Below are positions 8,905 to 16,994 of a DNA stretch of 52,991 bases, one piece after another. The stretch spans positions 1-52,991 of the forward strand of contig JBBDIM010000008.1 of assembly GCA_040880405.1 (NCBI GenBank), read 5' to 3'. A program made the position numbers and the translations under genes. The notes under the pieces are model-generated. The model saw only the letters and a list, made by a program, of their open reading frames with translations. It was not told where the DNA came from and did no database searches. How positions within the stretch are numbered: position 1 is the first letter of the stretch; every line of letters starts with the position of its first letter. The DNA comes from JBBDIM01 sp040880405. Lineage in GTDB: Bacteria > Planctomycetota > Planctomycetia > Pirellulales > Pirellulaceae.

Positions 8905-9750
8905 CTAAGCCAAGTTCAACAGCGGCAGGCTGTCTCGGTAGATCATCGCTTCCATTCGTTGTTCATTCAACCTGGGTAGCGCGGTTCCGGCCAGCATGTT
9001 GTTGAGCCCGCGAAGTCCGGCGAGGGAGTCGTTGACCGTGGTGAAAGGGTAGTCGGTGCCGAACAGGACCTTGTCCCACACGCCATACTCCTGAACGAGC
9101 ATCAACGATTGGTACAACTGAAACGGCCGGTAGTGCAACGCGGAAACATCCGCGTAAACGTGGGGATGCTTGCGAATAATCGCCACGCATTCCCCTTCGT
9201 ACGGATGCCCCAGGTGGGCGAGAATCATTCGCTGCGTGGGGTACCGTGTCGCGACTCGGTCCAAGAGCCTAGGGAGCGTGAACTCGATCGGGGCCTGGGC
9301 GATGAACGTGGTACCGGTGTGCAGTAGCACCGGGAGTTCGTGCTTGGAGGTGTACTGCCAAAACGGCTCCAGCAATTCGCTATCGGGTGAAAATCCCGCG
9401 TACATCGGCAGCAGTTTGACACCCCGCAGGCCAAGGGTTTGGTGCCCATGGTGCAGTTCATCCATCCAGTTGGGCTGGGTTGGATCAACGGAGAGAAAAC
9501 CGAGCAATTGGTCCGCGTGCTGGCCGACGTAGTCGGCAACCGATTGGTCGTCGACCCAGAGGCCGGACCGTTTCGCCTTGCCGCCGAAGACGATCGTCTT
9601 CGTGTCTGGCGGGGCGGTCGCTTGGTACTCTTCGAAGCGAACCGTCAGATCGACCTCCACCCCACTCCGGGCCTTGGTGGCTTGGGCACGGAAGCTGTCG
9701 TCGAAATGGCTGGGGTAGTTCCAGAAATGGCTATGGACGTCGACGATCAC
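8905..9750 (-). CDS. Amidohydrolase-family metal-dependent hydrolase
   Basis: A 281-residue TIM-barrel hydrolase of the amidohydrolase-2 group. The N-terminal HSH metal-binding pair (His6, His8, within VDVHSHFW), a central RMILAHLGHPY with another metal ligand, and C-terminal LFGTDYPF carrying the conserved Asp are all visible. The family includes decarboxylases (ACMSD type) and lactonases or hydrolases of small cyclic substrates. The start is taken as the GTG at 9750, because it overlaps the TGA of the upstream DapA-type gene as GTGA, typical of translational coupling; a TTG at 9771 is less likely. In the operon a lactone- or amide-opening or decarboxylating step is plausible (inference). 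Confidence 0.88.
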   Translation of the reverse strand: MIVDVHSHFWNYPSHFDDSFRAQATKARSGVEVDLTVRFEEYQATAPPDTKTIVFGGKAKRSGLWVDDQSVADYVGQHADQLLGFLSVDPTQPNWMDELHHGHQTLGLRGVKLLPMYAGFSPDSELLEPFWQYTSKHELPVLLHTGTTFIAQAPIEFTLPRLLDRVATRYPTQRMILAHLGHPYEGECVAIIRKHPHVYADVSALHYRPFQLYQSLMLVQEYGVWDKVLFGTDYPFTTVNDSLAGLRGLNNMLAGTALPRLNEQRMEAMIYRDSLPLLNLA

Positions 9751-10664
9751 GGCTTCTCCAATACGCGACAAAGCAGGTCAAACAGGCGGTCCACTTCGGC
9801 AATGGTTTCCGCGTCGAGCCGATATGCCTTGGGGCCCCGGACCAAGGTGTTACGAAAGATTCCTTGCCGCACGAGCAGGTGCTTTTCGATCGCCAAAAAG
9901 GCATCCAAGCTATGCTGGGTCGCTACAATCGAGGAGATCGGCAACGACAACTCATAGATCCGCCGCTCATCGTTTTGCTGGAGGGCTTGGTAGAGGGGGA
10001 CGATCCCCCGAATCAAATCAGCCCCCGGCATCGTTCCGACAATCCCACGACGAAAACTATCGACCAACGCAATCCCGCCGGTCCCTTCATACACTTTGGC
10101 TTGCCCCTTGGTGGCGTCTCGCAGGGCTGAGAGCCGCTGGCCGATTGGCACGGCCTCTGGTTTGAAATAGATCCGCTCCGCCCCAAACCGGTGCAGTAGC
10201 TCGGCTTGAAGCTCAATGGTCATCGGTCGGCCGACATATCCGCTGGCGTCTTGCACGATAACCGGCAAGGTGGTCGCGGCGAGGATTCCCTCGTAATAGG
10301 CGGTTAGTTCGTCTTCCAGCGGCCCGATGGAAACCGGGGGGATCGCCATGACGGCGGTCGCGCCGACCCCTTCGGCATGTCGCGCGTTCTCTTGGGCGAT
10401 CGGCGTCGATTCTCCCCCGACACTCAAAACCACTGGGCACCGCCCTTGGGTCATTTCGCACAGCCGGGCCGAGAGGGTGCGGTTTTCGGCTGGGGTCAAA
10501 CGCAACACCTCAGAGACCATCGCCATCACCACGCCGTCCGCGCCGCACTCCAGCAGCCACTCGATTTCGCGCTGCAAGGTGTCGTAGTCGATTTCCCCCG
10601 AGTCGAGAAACGGCGTCTGAAACACCGGCAGCACACCACTCAGTTGCAATGAATCTTCGCTCAT
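9747..10664 (-). CDS. DapA / N-acetylneuraminate lyase family lyase
   Basis: A 305-residue class I aldolase-type TIM barrel of the dihydrodipicolinate synthase/NanA superfamily. The Schiff-base lysine is Lys168 in IYFKPEA. The glycine-rich EVLRLTPAENRTL motif (52-64) and the VIVQDASGYVG strand (135-145) are seen. The position of the usual tyrosine in the YN-P motif is occupied by Gln/Asp, so it is not a standard DapA or NanA and its reaction is uncertain: aldol cleavage or dehydration of a 2-keto-3-deoxy acid is the family expectation. The gene overlaps its neighbours by 4 bases on both sides (ATGA and GTGA), showing strict operon membership. Confidence 0.88.
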   Translation of the reverse strand: MSEDSLQLSGVLPVFQTPFLDSGEIDYDTLQREIEWLLECGADGVVMAMVSEVLRLTPAENRTLSARLCEMTQGRCPVVLSVGGESTPIAQENARHAEGVGATAVMAIPPVSIGPLEDELTAYYEGILAATTLPVIVQDASGYVGRPMTIELQAELLHRFGAERIYFKPEAVPIGQRLSALRDATKGQAKVYEGTGGIALVDSFRRGIVGTMPGADLIRGIVPLYQALQQNDERRIYELSLPISSIVATQHSLDAFLAIEKHLLVRQGIFRNTLVRGPKAYRLDAETIAEVDRLFDLLCRVLEKP

Positions 10665-11776
10665 GACAGCATTCCTCGTGTATCGATCGATGTGGGTGTG
10701 GGTTTGTGGTCGTTGTCAAACAGCACCACTTTGTCCTGCAGGTTGACGCAGGGGCAAATGTGATTGGGGATAATTGTGAGCCGTTCTCCCAGCTTGGGCT
10801 GCGTCTCGCACCGGCTCAGGTCGAGCTCGCCATGCTCTTCGCTTAGCCGGACGACGGTGGCCGCTGGGTACTCCACCACATACCCATGCCCTGAATCGGG
10901 TTGGGTGACGTTACGGTCGCTGGTCAAGGTTTTCGACCCGGCGTCGATCACCGCTTTCCCTGCAACCGCTCGGCTGACGACCGTGGCGACAATCGCCGCG
11001 GCGCAGTCTTCCAGTTCGCAAAAACCGGCGCGTGCGGTGTTCATGTCGTTGAACAGATAGGTCCCCGGGCGAATCTCGGTCTGCTGGCCGATCCAATGCG
11101 ACTGAAAGGCGGTAGGGGTAGACCCGCCGGAGACGATCGGCGCGGCCAGCCCTGACGTTTTCCACAGCTCGATCACCTCGGCCAGCAGGGCGTCGACCTG
11201 CTTAAGCCGGGGAATCTGCTCCTCCGGTCGATTCCAAATCTGGCCGGGGTAAAAGAAGATGCCGTCCAGGCGAAGGGCTCCCTCATGCTGGGCCACTTGC
11301 TGCGCCAACTCCAAGGACTCTTCCGGATTCGCGACCCCGGTCCGGTCTGAGCCGACATTCACGTCGACCAAAATTCCCACCGTCGAGCCCGCCTTACGAG
11401 CCGATTCCGCCAGCAGCGAGATATGCTCAACCGAGTCGACGGCGACCCGCACAAAGTTCCCCTGGGCGAGTTTCGCGATCCGCTCGCGACGATGCAGATC
11501 GATCGCCGGATAGGCGATCAGAATGTCGTTGCTTTCCAGCGCCATCACCTCCGCCTCGCCCACTTTGGCGACGGTCAAGCCTTGAGCACCCGCTTCTAAT
11601 TGCAGCTTGGCGAACCGCCGCGATTTGTGCGTTTTGGTGTGGGGACGAATCGCCAATTGATGCGTGGCGGCGTAGTCGTGTAGCCGCGCGATGTTCCGCT
11701 CAACCGTCGGCAGGTCGATCACCAGGCTCGGCGTGAAGTCCACTTTCTCTTTTGCCGCTTCAAAATGCTTTACCAC
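10661..11776 (-). CDS. Fold-III PLP enzyme, D-serine dehydratase / D-threonine aldolase type
   Basis: A 371-residue alanine-racemase-fold PLP enzyme. The Schiff-base lysine is Lys48 in RPHTKTHKS. Near the C-terminus PNHICPC (337-343) supplies His339 and Cys341. As I recall the family, a His-x-Cys pair binds zinc in eukaryotic-type D-serine dehydratase and D-3-hydroxyaspartate dehydratase, whereas D-threonine aldolases use His-x-Asp, so dehydration of a D-beta-hydroxy amino acid is the better guess. Dehydration would release an enamine/imine that RidA-type proteins hydrolyse, and one is encoded at 28184. The start is a GTG at 11776 overlapping the SDR stop by 7 bases; a TTG at 11785 is possible. 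The stop overlaps the DapA-type start as ATGA. Confidence 0.87.
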   Translation of the reverse strand: MVKHFEAAKEKVDFTPSLVIDLPTVERNIARLHDYAATHQLAIRPHTKTHKSRRFAKLQLEAGAQGLTVAKVGEAEVMALESNDILIAYPAIDLHRRERIAKLAQGNFVRVAVDSVEHISLLAESARKAGSTVGILVDVNVGSDRTGVANPEESLELAQQVAQHEGALRLDGIFFYPGQIWNRPEEQIPRLKQVDALLAEVIELWKTSGLAAPIVSGGSTPTAFQSHWIGQQTEIRPGTYLFNDMNTARAGFCELEDCAAAIVATVVSRAVAGKAVIDAGSKTLTSDRNVTQPDSGHGYVVEYPAATVVRLSEEHGELDLSRCETQPKLGERLTIIPNHICPCVNLQDKVVLFDNDHKPTPTSIDTRGMLS

Positions 11777-12558
11777 GCAGTCCAACCTCCATCGACAACT
11801 AAATTATGCCCGGTCACGTAACTCGCTGCCCCGCTGGCCAAAAACACCGCCGGCCCGACCAACTCCTCAGGGCGTCCCATCCGCTTCAGCGGGGAATGCG
11901 TCGTGAGGTTCTCGATCAGTTTTGCGGGAGCCTTGTCCGAGGGGAAAGGGCCGGGCGAGATGCAGTTTACGCGAATCCCATCCCCCGCCCAGTACACGGC
12001 CAAATGCCGCGTCATCTGCACGATGCCCCCTTTGAGCACATGATAAGCGACCGGGCTCGCCGGGCCGACCCCCTCGTACGCCTCCGGATACGAACCGACC
12101 AACCCATACATCGACCCGAGAAACACAATACTCCCCTCCGCGGAGCGAGCCACCAGATGCTCTCGCAGCAGCCGGGCCAACATGAAATAGCCGGTCGCGT
12201 TTTGGAGTTGCCGGTTGAACTGCTCCGGAGTGACCGTCGTCCAGTCGGCGGCCAACGGCTCATGTCCGTTGGCGATCAACACATCGATCTGGCCGGCAAG
12301 CTTTACTGCTTGGGCAAAACCATGCTCCAATGACTCGTTGTCCAGATGATCGATCTGGGTCGCGAAGTGAGGCGAGTCGGTTTGGGCCGACAGCTCATCG
12401 GCGATCTGCTGGGCTTGGCTCAGGTCGCGACTACTGACCACCAGTTGAGCTCCGGCGTCGGCAAGCCCGCGCGCCATCGCCTGGCCCAAATAGCCGGAGG
12501 CCCCGGTAAGCAAAACGGTGACGCCGTGCAAATCAAAGGGATTCGTTTCGGTCGGCAT
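11770..12558 (-). CDS. Short-chain dehydrogenase/reductase (SDR)
   Basis: A 262-residue classical SDR. The cofactor motif TGASGYLG is at 18-25, the catalytic Ser at 149 (FLGSMYG), and the YxxxK pair is Tyr172 and Lys176 in AYHVLKGG. The C-terminal VVDGGWTAW is typical. The basic Arg at the end of the second beta-strand (VSSRD) suggests NADP(H) could be accepted. The ATG at 12558 was preferred because it begins 8 bases after the stop of the upstream Gfo/Idh gene; an upstream ATG at 12594 would overlap it. It probably oxidises or reduces a sugar-acid hydroxyl in the same pathway as the flanking aldolases. Confidence 0.9.
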   Translation of the reverse strand: MPTETNPFDLHGVTVLLTGASGYLGQAMARGLADAGAQLVVSSRDLSQAQQIADELSAQTDSPHFATQIDHLDNESLEHGFAQAVKLAGQIDVLIANGHEPLAADWTTVTPEQFNRQLQNATGYFMLARLLREHLVARSAEGSIVFLGSMYGLVGSYPEAYEGVGPASPVAYHVLKGGIVQMTRHLAVYWAGDGIRVNCISPGPFPSDKAPAKLIENLTTHSPLKRMGRPEELVGPAVFLASGAASYVTGHNLVVDGGWTAW

Positions 12559-12566
12559 GGTTTCTT

Positions 12567-13586
12567 TCAAACGGAGGGGGTAGTCGATTGCCATTGGCCA
12601 CTGCGCCAACTGGCCAAAGCGGCGACGTTGATGCGGAGCGTCGCCAAGCCTTCGCTCAAATCACACAGCGGCGGGGCCTTCCCTTCCACCGCGTCGAGAA
12701 ACGCATTGGCCTGGCGGATGAACAGTTCGTCCCGTTCTAGTGGCGCGGCAATCGGAAAATCTTGCCAAGGGGCGTCCGGCTCGGTGGTGACGCGCCAGCG
12801 CTGGTGGTGTCCTTCGAACCGCAACTGGCCCCGCTCGCATACCACGGTGATTGTCATTTCGTTGGCCGGTTGGTGTTGATTCAAGGTGTAGCTGGCCAGC
12901 ACCTGATCCTCATGTCGCGCCAAGGCATGGACGGTATCCTCCACCTCGACCCCATCGAGTCGCTGGTGAGCCGCATCGACCACAATCTTTTGCATCGGCC
13001 CCACCAGCCACATCCCCGCGTTGAAGACATGCGTCAAGGCGTCCTGAATCGCCCCGCCGCCACTGGCGTGGTTGCCGTAGTAAGTGTCGCGATACGCGGG
13101 ACGGTAGGTCGGGAAATGCTGACCCCCGTAGGCGATCAGCTCCAGCGGTTTCCCGAACTCGCCAGAGAGGAGCGCCGCGCGCATTTGGGTGAGAATCGGA
13201 TTGGCCCGATAGACATACGCCACGCCTACGACCCGGTCACTCGCTTCCGCCTCCGCGGAAAACGCCTCCGCCTCTGCCAAGTCAATCGCCAAGGGCTTTT
13301 CAATGAGCAGATGCAGCTTCCGCTTTAAAAGCTCCTGGGCCTGCGGAATATGCAGCGGGGCCATCGTCGCGATCACCGCCGAGTCATACGCGTTCCAATC
13401 GGAAATCTCTTCGAGCGACCCGAAGGAGCGAACCTCTGGGTACAGGGCTTCGATCTCGCGACGAGTTTCTGCCCTTGGTTCGACAAAGGAAACGGCGGTT
13501 CGGCCGGTGCCATGGAAGCAGCGGATATGCCGATGCCCGATCGACCCGGCCCCCACGACCAACACATGATGCGGCGTGTTTGGCAC
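12567..13586 (-). CDS. Gfo/Idh/MocA-family oxidoreductase
   Basis: A 339-residue NAD(P)-dependent oxidoreductase of the glucose-fructose oxidoreductase/inositol dehydrogenase/MocA family. The Rossmann motif GAGSIG is at 12-17 and the diagnostic EKP triplet at 96-98 (LIEKPLA), where the lysine takes part in hydride transfer. The C-terminal domain contains GGGAIQDALTHVFN, with a His in the usual substrate-binding helix. The family acts on sugars, inositols and anhydro-sialic acid. The start is a GTG at 13586, sharing one base with the aldolase stop (TAGTG). The position between an aldolase and an SDR suggests a central redox step on the imported substrate. Confidence 0.92.
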   Translation of the reverse strand: MPNTPHHVLVVGAGSIGHRHIRCFHGTGRTAVSFVEPRAETRREIEALYPEVRSFGSLEEISDWNAYDSAVIATMAPLHIPQAQELLKRKLHLLIEKPLAIDLAEAEAFSAEAEASDRVVGVAYVYRANPILTQMRAALLSGEFGKPLELIAYGGQHFPTYRPAYRDTYYGNHASGGGAIQDALTHVFNAGMWLVGPMQKIVVDAAHQRLDGVEVEDTVHALARHEDQVLASYTLNQHQPANEMTITVVCERGQLRFEGHHQRWRVTTEPDAPWQDFPIAAPLERDELFIRQANAFLDAVEGKAPPLCDLSEGLATLRINVAALASWRSGQWQSTTPSV

Positions 13587-14416
13587 TAGAGGGTCTCCTG
13601 GTAGTGCTTAGCGGTCCCGTTGGTTTCCGGTGTCGCTTCGCTTTCGGGGAACTCGGTCGCCAAGTCGGTCTTGAGCTGTTGGAGCCCCTGCATCACGTAC
13701 ACGATGTCGCAGCCCATGAAGATCAAGCTCGCTCCCATCTCCACATACTGCTTCGCCTGACCCAACGAACCACAAGTGGCGGCCCAGCGTTTACCCGCCG
13801 ACTTGGCCGCATCGGCGACGGTCTTCACTGCCTCTAGGATTTTAGGGTGATCGAACTGACCGGGGATGCCGGACAGGATCGAAAAATCCGCCGGGCCGAG
13901 CATCAGCATGTCGACCCCCGGGACTGCCGCGATTGCATCGGCATGCGCGAGCGCCTCGGGTTCCTCGATTTGAATGATAACGAACGTTCGCTCGTTCGCC
14001 TCGGTCAGGTACTTGGTCATCGGGGTCATCATGTAGGGGACATCCGGCCCACTGCCATCGAACCCGCGTTGCCCCACCGGCGCGAACTTGGCCCACTTCA
14101 CCACCTCGGCAGCCTCCTCCGCCGAACTGCACCGAGGGTACATGATGCCGGTAGCGCCTGCCTCCAGCATCCGCGACATCCGCATGAACTCGCCTTTGGC
14201 GGGCCGCGCCACAATGTCCGTTCCGCCGACCCTGGCTGCCCGCATCATTTGCGAGGCCTTATCGAGGCTGGAGAAGTGATGCTCCATGTCCATCCAAATG
14301 GCGTCAAAGCCCATCAGGCTGGTCATCTCGAACAGCTCGGGAGCGTTTAAGTGCAAACAGACACCAAACGCCGCCTGATTATTCTGAATCTTGTCGAGGA
14401 CTTTACTTCTTCGCAT
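13586..14416 (-). CDS. HpcH/HpaI-family 2-oxo-acid aldolase
   Basis: A 276-residue class II (metal-dependent) aldolase that cleaves 4-hydroxy-2-oxo acids to pyruvate and an aldehyde. The residues known from E. coli HpcH are present: the His46 region (WMDMEHH, 41-47), Arg71 (ARP), and metal ligands Glu151 (IQIEEPEAL) and Asp177 (LGPADFS). Length fits the family; the last 25 residues are a charged extension. The ATG at 14416 is chosen for family fit; a start six codons upstream exists. An 85-base palindromic element separates it from the symporter gene. It provides the likely carbon-carbon bond cleavage step of the operon. Confidence 0.92.
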   Translation of the reverse strand: MRRSKVLDKIQNNQAAFGVCLHLNAPELFEMTSLMGFDAIWMDMEHHFSSLDKASQMMRAARVGGTDIVARPAKGEFMRMSRMLEAGATGIMYPRCSSAEEAAEVVKWAKFAPVGQRGFDGSGPDVPYMMTPMTKYLTEANERTFVIIQIEEPEALAHADAIAAVPGVDMLMLGPADFSILSGIPGQFDHPKILEAVKTVADAAKSAGKRWAATCGSLGQAKQYVEMGASLIFMGCDIVYVMQGLQQLKTDLATEFPESEATPETNGTAKHYQETL

Positions 14417-14441
14417 GGAATATTTCCGATCCAAGGGGAGA

Positions 14442-14526
14442 GTGAAAAAGGGGTCAGGACTCTTTTTAGCGAAACGTTCTCAAATTGAACCCGTCGGATG
14501 AAAAAGAGTCCTGACCCCTTTTTCAC
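14442..14526. repeat. 85-base palindromic dispersed element, copy 1
   Basis: Perfect 26-base inverted arms at 14442-14467 and 14501-14526, beginning gtgaaaaaggggtcaggact, around a 33-base loop. The same arms occur at 26197-26282. The two loops align to each other only when one is reverse-complemented, so the two copies are inserted in opposite orientations. It lies between the symporter and aldolase genes of one operon. Confidence 0.92.
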
Positions 14527-14550
14527 TCGCGCTCGTGTGCCAGCTGCCTG

Positions 14551-16068
14551 CTAGGAAACCTCCGTAGTGGTCGCTTCCAAAATCTGGTTTCGCTGGAAGG
14601 AGGGGTCCTCTTCCGTTTCAGGTACACTAGCCAACGAGGGCCAACCTTGGCTGACCGTGGCGACCGCCAGCGCGACCAAGGCGGCCGTCGGGGCGACCCA
14701 CAAACTCGAAGCGGGCGAAAACGCCACGCACCAACCAGCAGCCGATCCGGCCAGCATTCCCCCGATCATGCCCCGTGGACCAACCGAGAGCCGGCTCACC
14801 GAGATCGCCATGCACGCCAGCAAGGGCCCTAAAAACACGCCGATCACCGCCTGGGCGATATCGAAAATCGTCCCTAAATGCTGGACCATCCCGGCCACCA
14901 TTGTCGCCGATAGCCCGATCCCGAGCGAGGCCCAACGGGCAAACCGCAAGCGATCTGCGTGACTGTAGTTGGGCCGCAGTCGCCCGACAAAATCCATGGT
15001 CAGGCAACCCGCCAACGAATTGATGCCGCTGGTCATGCTGCTCATGGTGGCGGCCAGGATCGCCGCGAAAATCAGACCCGGGGCACCCGGCGGAAGGTAC
15101 ATCGCCACGAACGTAGGGAAGACACGATCCGACTTTTCCGGTGGAATCTGATCGACCACCATCCCATACCAAACCGACAGGGCCAGGCCCAACATGATCA
15201 ACAGCGCGGTCACCACCACCACGCCGCCGATGTTCAAGTAGAACGCGCTACGTGCCGAGCGTTCGTCCCCCGCCGCCAAATACCGTTGGAGTGACATTTG
15301 ATCGGCCGTGTAGATCGCGAGGTTCGCGGTAAACATGCCCGCCATGACCGACCAAAACGTGAAGGTTTTGGTCACATCGAAGGAGAAGTCGAACCATTGC
15401 AGGTGCCCTTTCTCCGCTAGAAAACTGGTGGCCTGCGACCAATCGACCGGCGCGAACCACATGATGTACGCGATCGGACCGACGATCCCCACCCCCATGA
15501 ACAAAAACTGGATGGCGTCGGTCACCAGCACCCCGCGGATTCCGCCCAGGGTGGTGTAGATCGTACTGGAGAGTCCAATCGCCAAGACCAGCGGCCAAAG
15601 CCAAGACGAAGACAAACCGGTCGCGGCCATGATCGCCATCACCGGCGCGTAAATCAATACACCCATCCAGCCGACCCGCAGCAGGACATACATTCCGGCC
15701 GCCACCGCACGTGTCGGATAGTCAAACTTCCGTTCGATCAGTTCGTACGGCTCATGGACCCCGGCGGCGAAGAACCGGGGCAGAAACACTTTCAACACCA
15801 CCAGCCCGGCGAGCGGCAGAGTGATGAGCGTCAGCGCCATTGCTACCCCGGACGAGAACGCCACGCTGGGGTAGGCCAACATGCTAATTCCGCTAAAGAA
15901 GGACGCGCCGATACTTAGCCCGACAATCACCACACCCAGCCACCGCAGCCCCGCAAACCCGCCGGTGAAATAGTCCGCCTCATCCACCTGACGGCCACGA
16001 GACAAGATCCCCACGGTGACCATGGCGGCCAGGTACACAACGATAATGACGATATCCAACAGGTGCAT
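14551..16068 (-). CDS. Sodium:solute symporter (SSS family)
   Basis: A 505-residue inner-membrane transporter with about 13 predicted transmembrane helices. It starts MHLLDIVIIVVYLAAMVTVG and includes the family blocks GGIRGVLVTDAIQFLFM and DQMSLQRYLAAGDE, typical of the SSS family, which contains carriers for sugars, sialic acid, myo-inositol and monocarboxylates. The length is normal. The cytoplasmic tail (about 470-505) is acidic and without motif. Because it lies just upstream of the aldolase-dehydrogenase genes, it is the probable uptake system for the operon substrate. The exact solute cannot be told from these motifs. Confidence 0.93.
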   Translation of the reverse strand: MHLLDIVIIVVYLAAMVTVGILSRGRQVDEADYFTGGFAGLRWLGVVIVGLSIGASFFSGISMLAYPSVAFSSGVAMALTLITLPLAGLVVLKVFLPRFFAAGVHEPYELIERKFDYPTRAVAAGMYVLLRVGWMGVLIYAPVMAIMAATGLSSSWLWPLVLAIGLSSTIYTTLGGIRGVLVTDAIQFLFMGVGIVGPIAYIMWFAPVDWSQATSFLAEKGHLQWFDFSFDVTKTFTFWSVMAGMFTANLAIYTADQMSLQRYLAAGDERSARSAFYLNIGGVVVVTALLIMLGLALSVWYGMVVDQIPPEKSDRVFPTFVAMYLPPGAPGLIFAAILAATMSSMTSGINSLAGCLTMDFVGRLRPNYSHADRLRFARWASLGIGLSATMVAGMVQHLGTIFDIAQAVIGVFLGPLLACMAISVSRLSVGPRGMIGGMLAGSAAGWCVAFSPASSLWVAPTAALVALAVATVSQGWPSLASVPETEEDPSFQRNQILEATTTEVS

Positions 16069-16129
16069 GGTCTTTCCCCAACTCCAATAGGTTCGCCGCC
16101 TCGTTTAGTTTACTTCAATACTCGTCTGC

Positions 16130-16984
16130 CTACTTGAGCTTCGATAACATCGCAAAGGCGACCGCCATTCGTAGTGCCAAAGGCTGATCTTCCGCGGGTA
16201 GCGATTCCCACTCAAGGTCGACCCCTTCGCCACGCGTCACCAGCCCTTTAATCACAACCGCCTGCCAGGCGGGATTCGACGAGCGGAGCACCTCGCGCAT
16301 CTCATTGGAGCCACACGCGACCGCCAAGTAGGGCGTGGCCAGCGAATCCTCTTCTTCACTCGCGAATACCTCTCGCAGCCGCGTGACGATCGCCTCCGAC
16401 CGCTGCGGCAATTCTCCCAACACGAACCCCGCGCGGAGTCGCTCGATGGGATCGGTGGAATCCAACATCCCCACGAGCCGATCCAGCGCGGGGGATTTCG
16501 GATCGGCCTGGATCAATCGCCACAGGGCGAATGCCTGGCCTGGGTTGTGTTCCTGTTTAGCCGCGGCCACCACGAGGGTACGTTCCTCTTCGCTGGTGAT
16601 GGCCGCTTGCAATTTGGCCAGCGATTCCATCGCGTGCAGGCGGTCGAGTGAATCTTCGCGCAGCAAAACCGCGCGAATTTTTTCGATGTACCTTTGCCGC
16701 ATTACATGCACCGGTTCGGCCTGAGCCAACACCCGCCACACGCCGATTCGGTATTCCGGCGTCTGCTCATCGGCTTGAGGGCGAAAGGCCGCGAGGACCG
16801 GCTCGGCGTTGTCTAGCATCAGCAGGTATTCCGCCGCGTGGACACTGCTCCACTCGCCTTGTGCTTCCAGAGACGCTACCAGCAGCCGCTCGCAGTCTGC
16901 CCGCGTATCCTCTTCGGCCAAGACCGGACGAGTGGCCTGCAGGCAAATGACCGTAAGCAGCGCAATCAGTGAAATATTTTTCAT
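16130..16984 (-). CDS. Exported helical (HEAT-like) protein of unknown function
   Basis: A 284-residue protein that I do not recognise by name. The ATG at 16984 gives a signal peptide (MKNISLIALLTVICLQATRPVLA); a longer open frame upstream lies entirely over the regulator gene and is rejected. The mature part is almost all alpha-helical with repeating pairs, for example DSTDPIERLRAGFVLGELPQ and the run around MREVLRSSNPAWQAVVIKGL, reminiscent of HEAT-type solenoids. It starts 10 bases after the regulator stop and precedes the symporter, so it belongs to the catabolic operon. A periplasmic binding or scaffolding role for the substrate-capturing proteins is a guess. Confidence 0.75.
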   Translation of the reverse strand: MKNISLIALLTVICLQATRPVLAEEDTRADCERLLVASLEAQGEWSSVHAAEYLLMLDNAEPVLAAFRPQADEQTPEYRIGVWRVLAQAEPVHVMRQRYIEKIRAVLLREDSLDRLHAMESLAKLQAAITSEEERTLVVAAAKQEHNPGQAFALWRLIQADPKSPALDRLVGMLDSTDPIERLRAGFVLGELPQRSEAIVTRLREVFASEEEDSLATPYLAVACGSNEMREVLRSSNPAWQAVVIKGLVTRGEGVDLEWESLPAEDQPLALRMAVAFAMLSKLK

Positions 16985-16994
16985 TATGCATGCC

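Noticed and set aside
10661..11776. Alanine racemase
   Set aside because: The fold is shared, but the RPHTKTHKS lysine context and the PNHICPC metal site belong to the D-serine dehydratase/D-threonine aldolase group.
14442..14526. Palindrome read as an intrinsic terminator
   Set aside because: The arms and the loop recur at 26197-26282 in reverse orientation, so it is an element; any terminator effect would be secondary.
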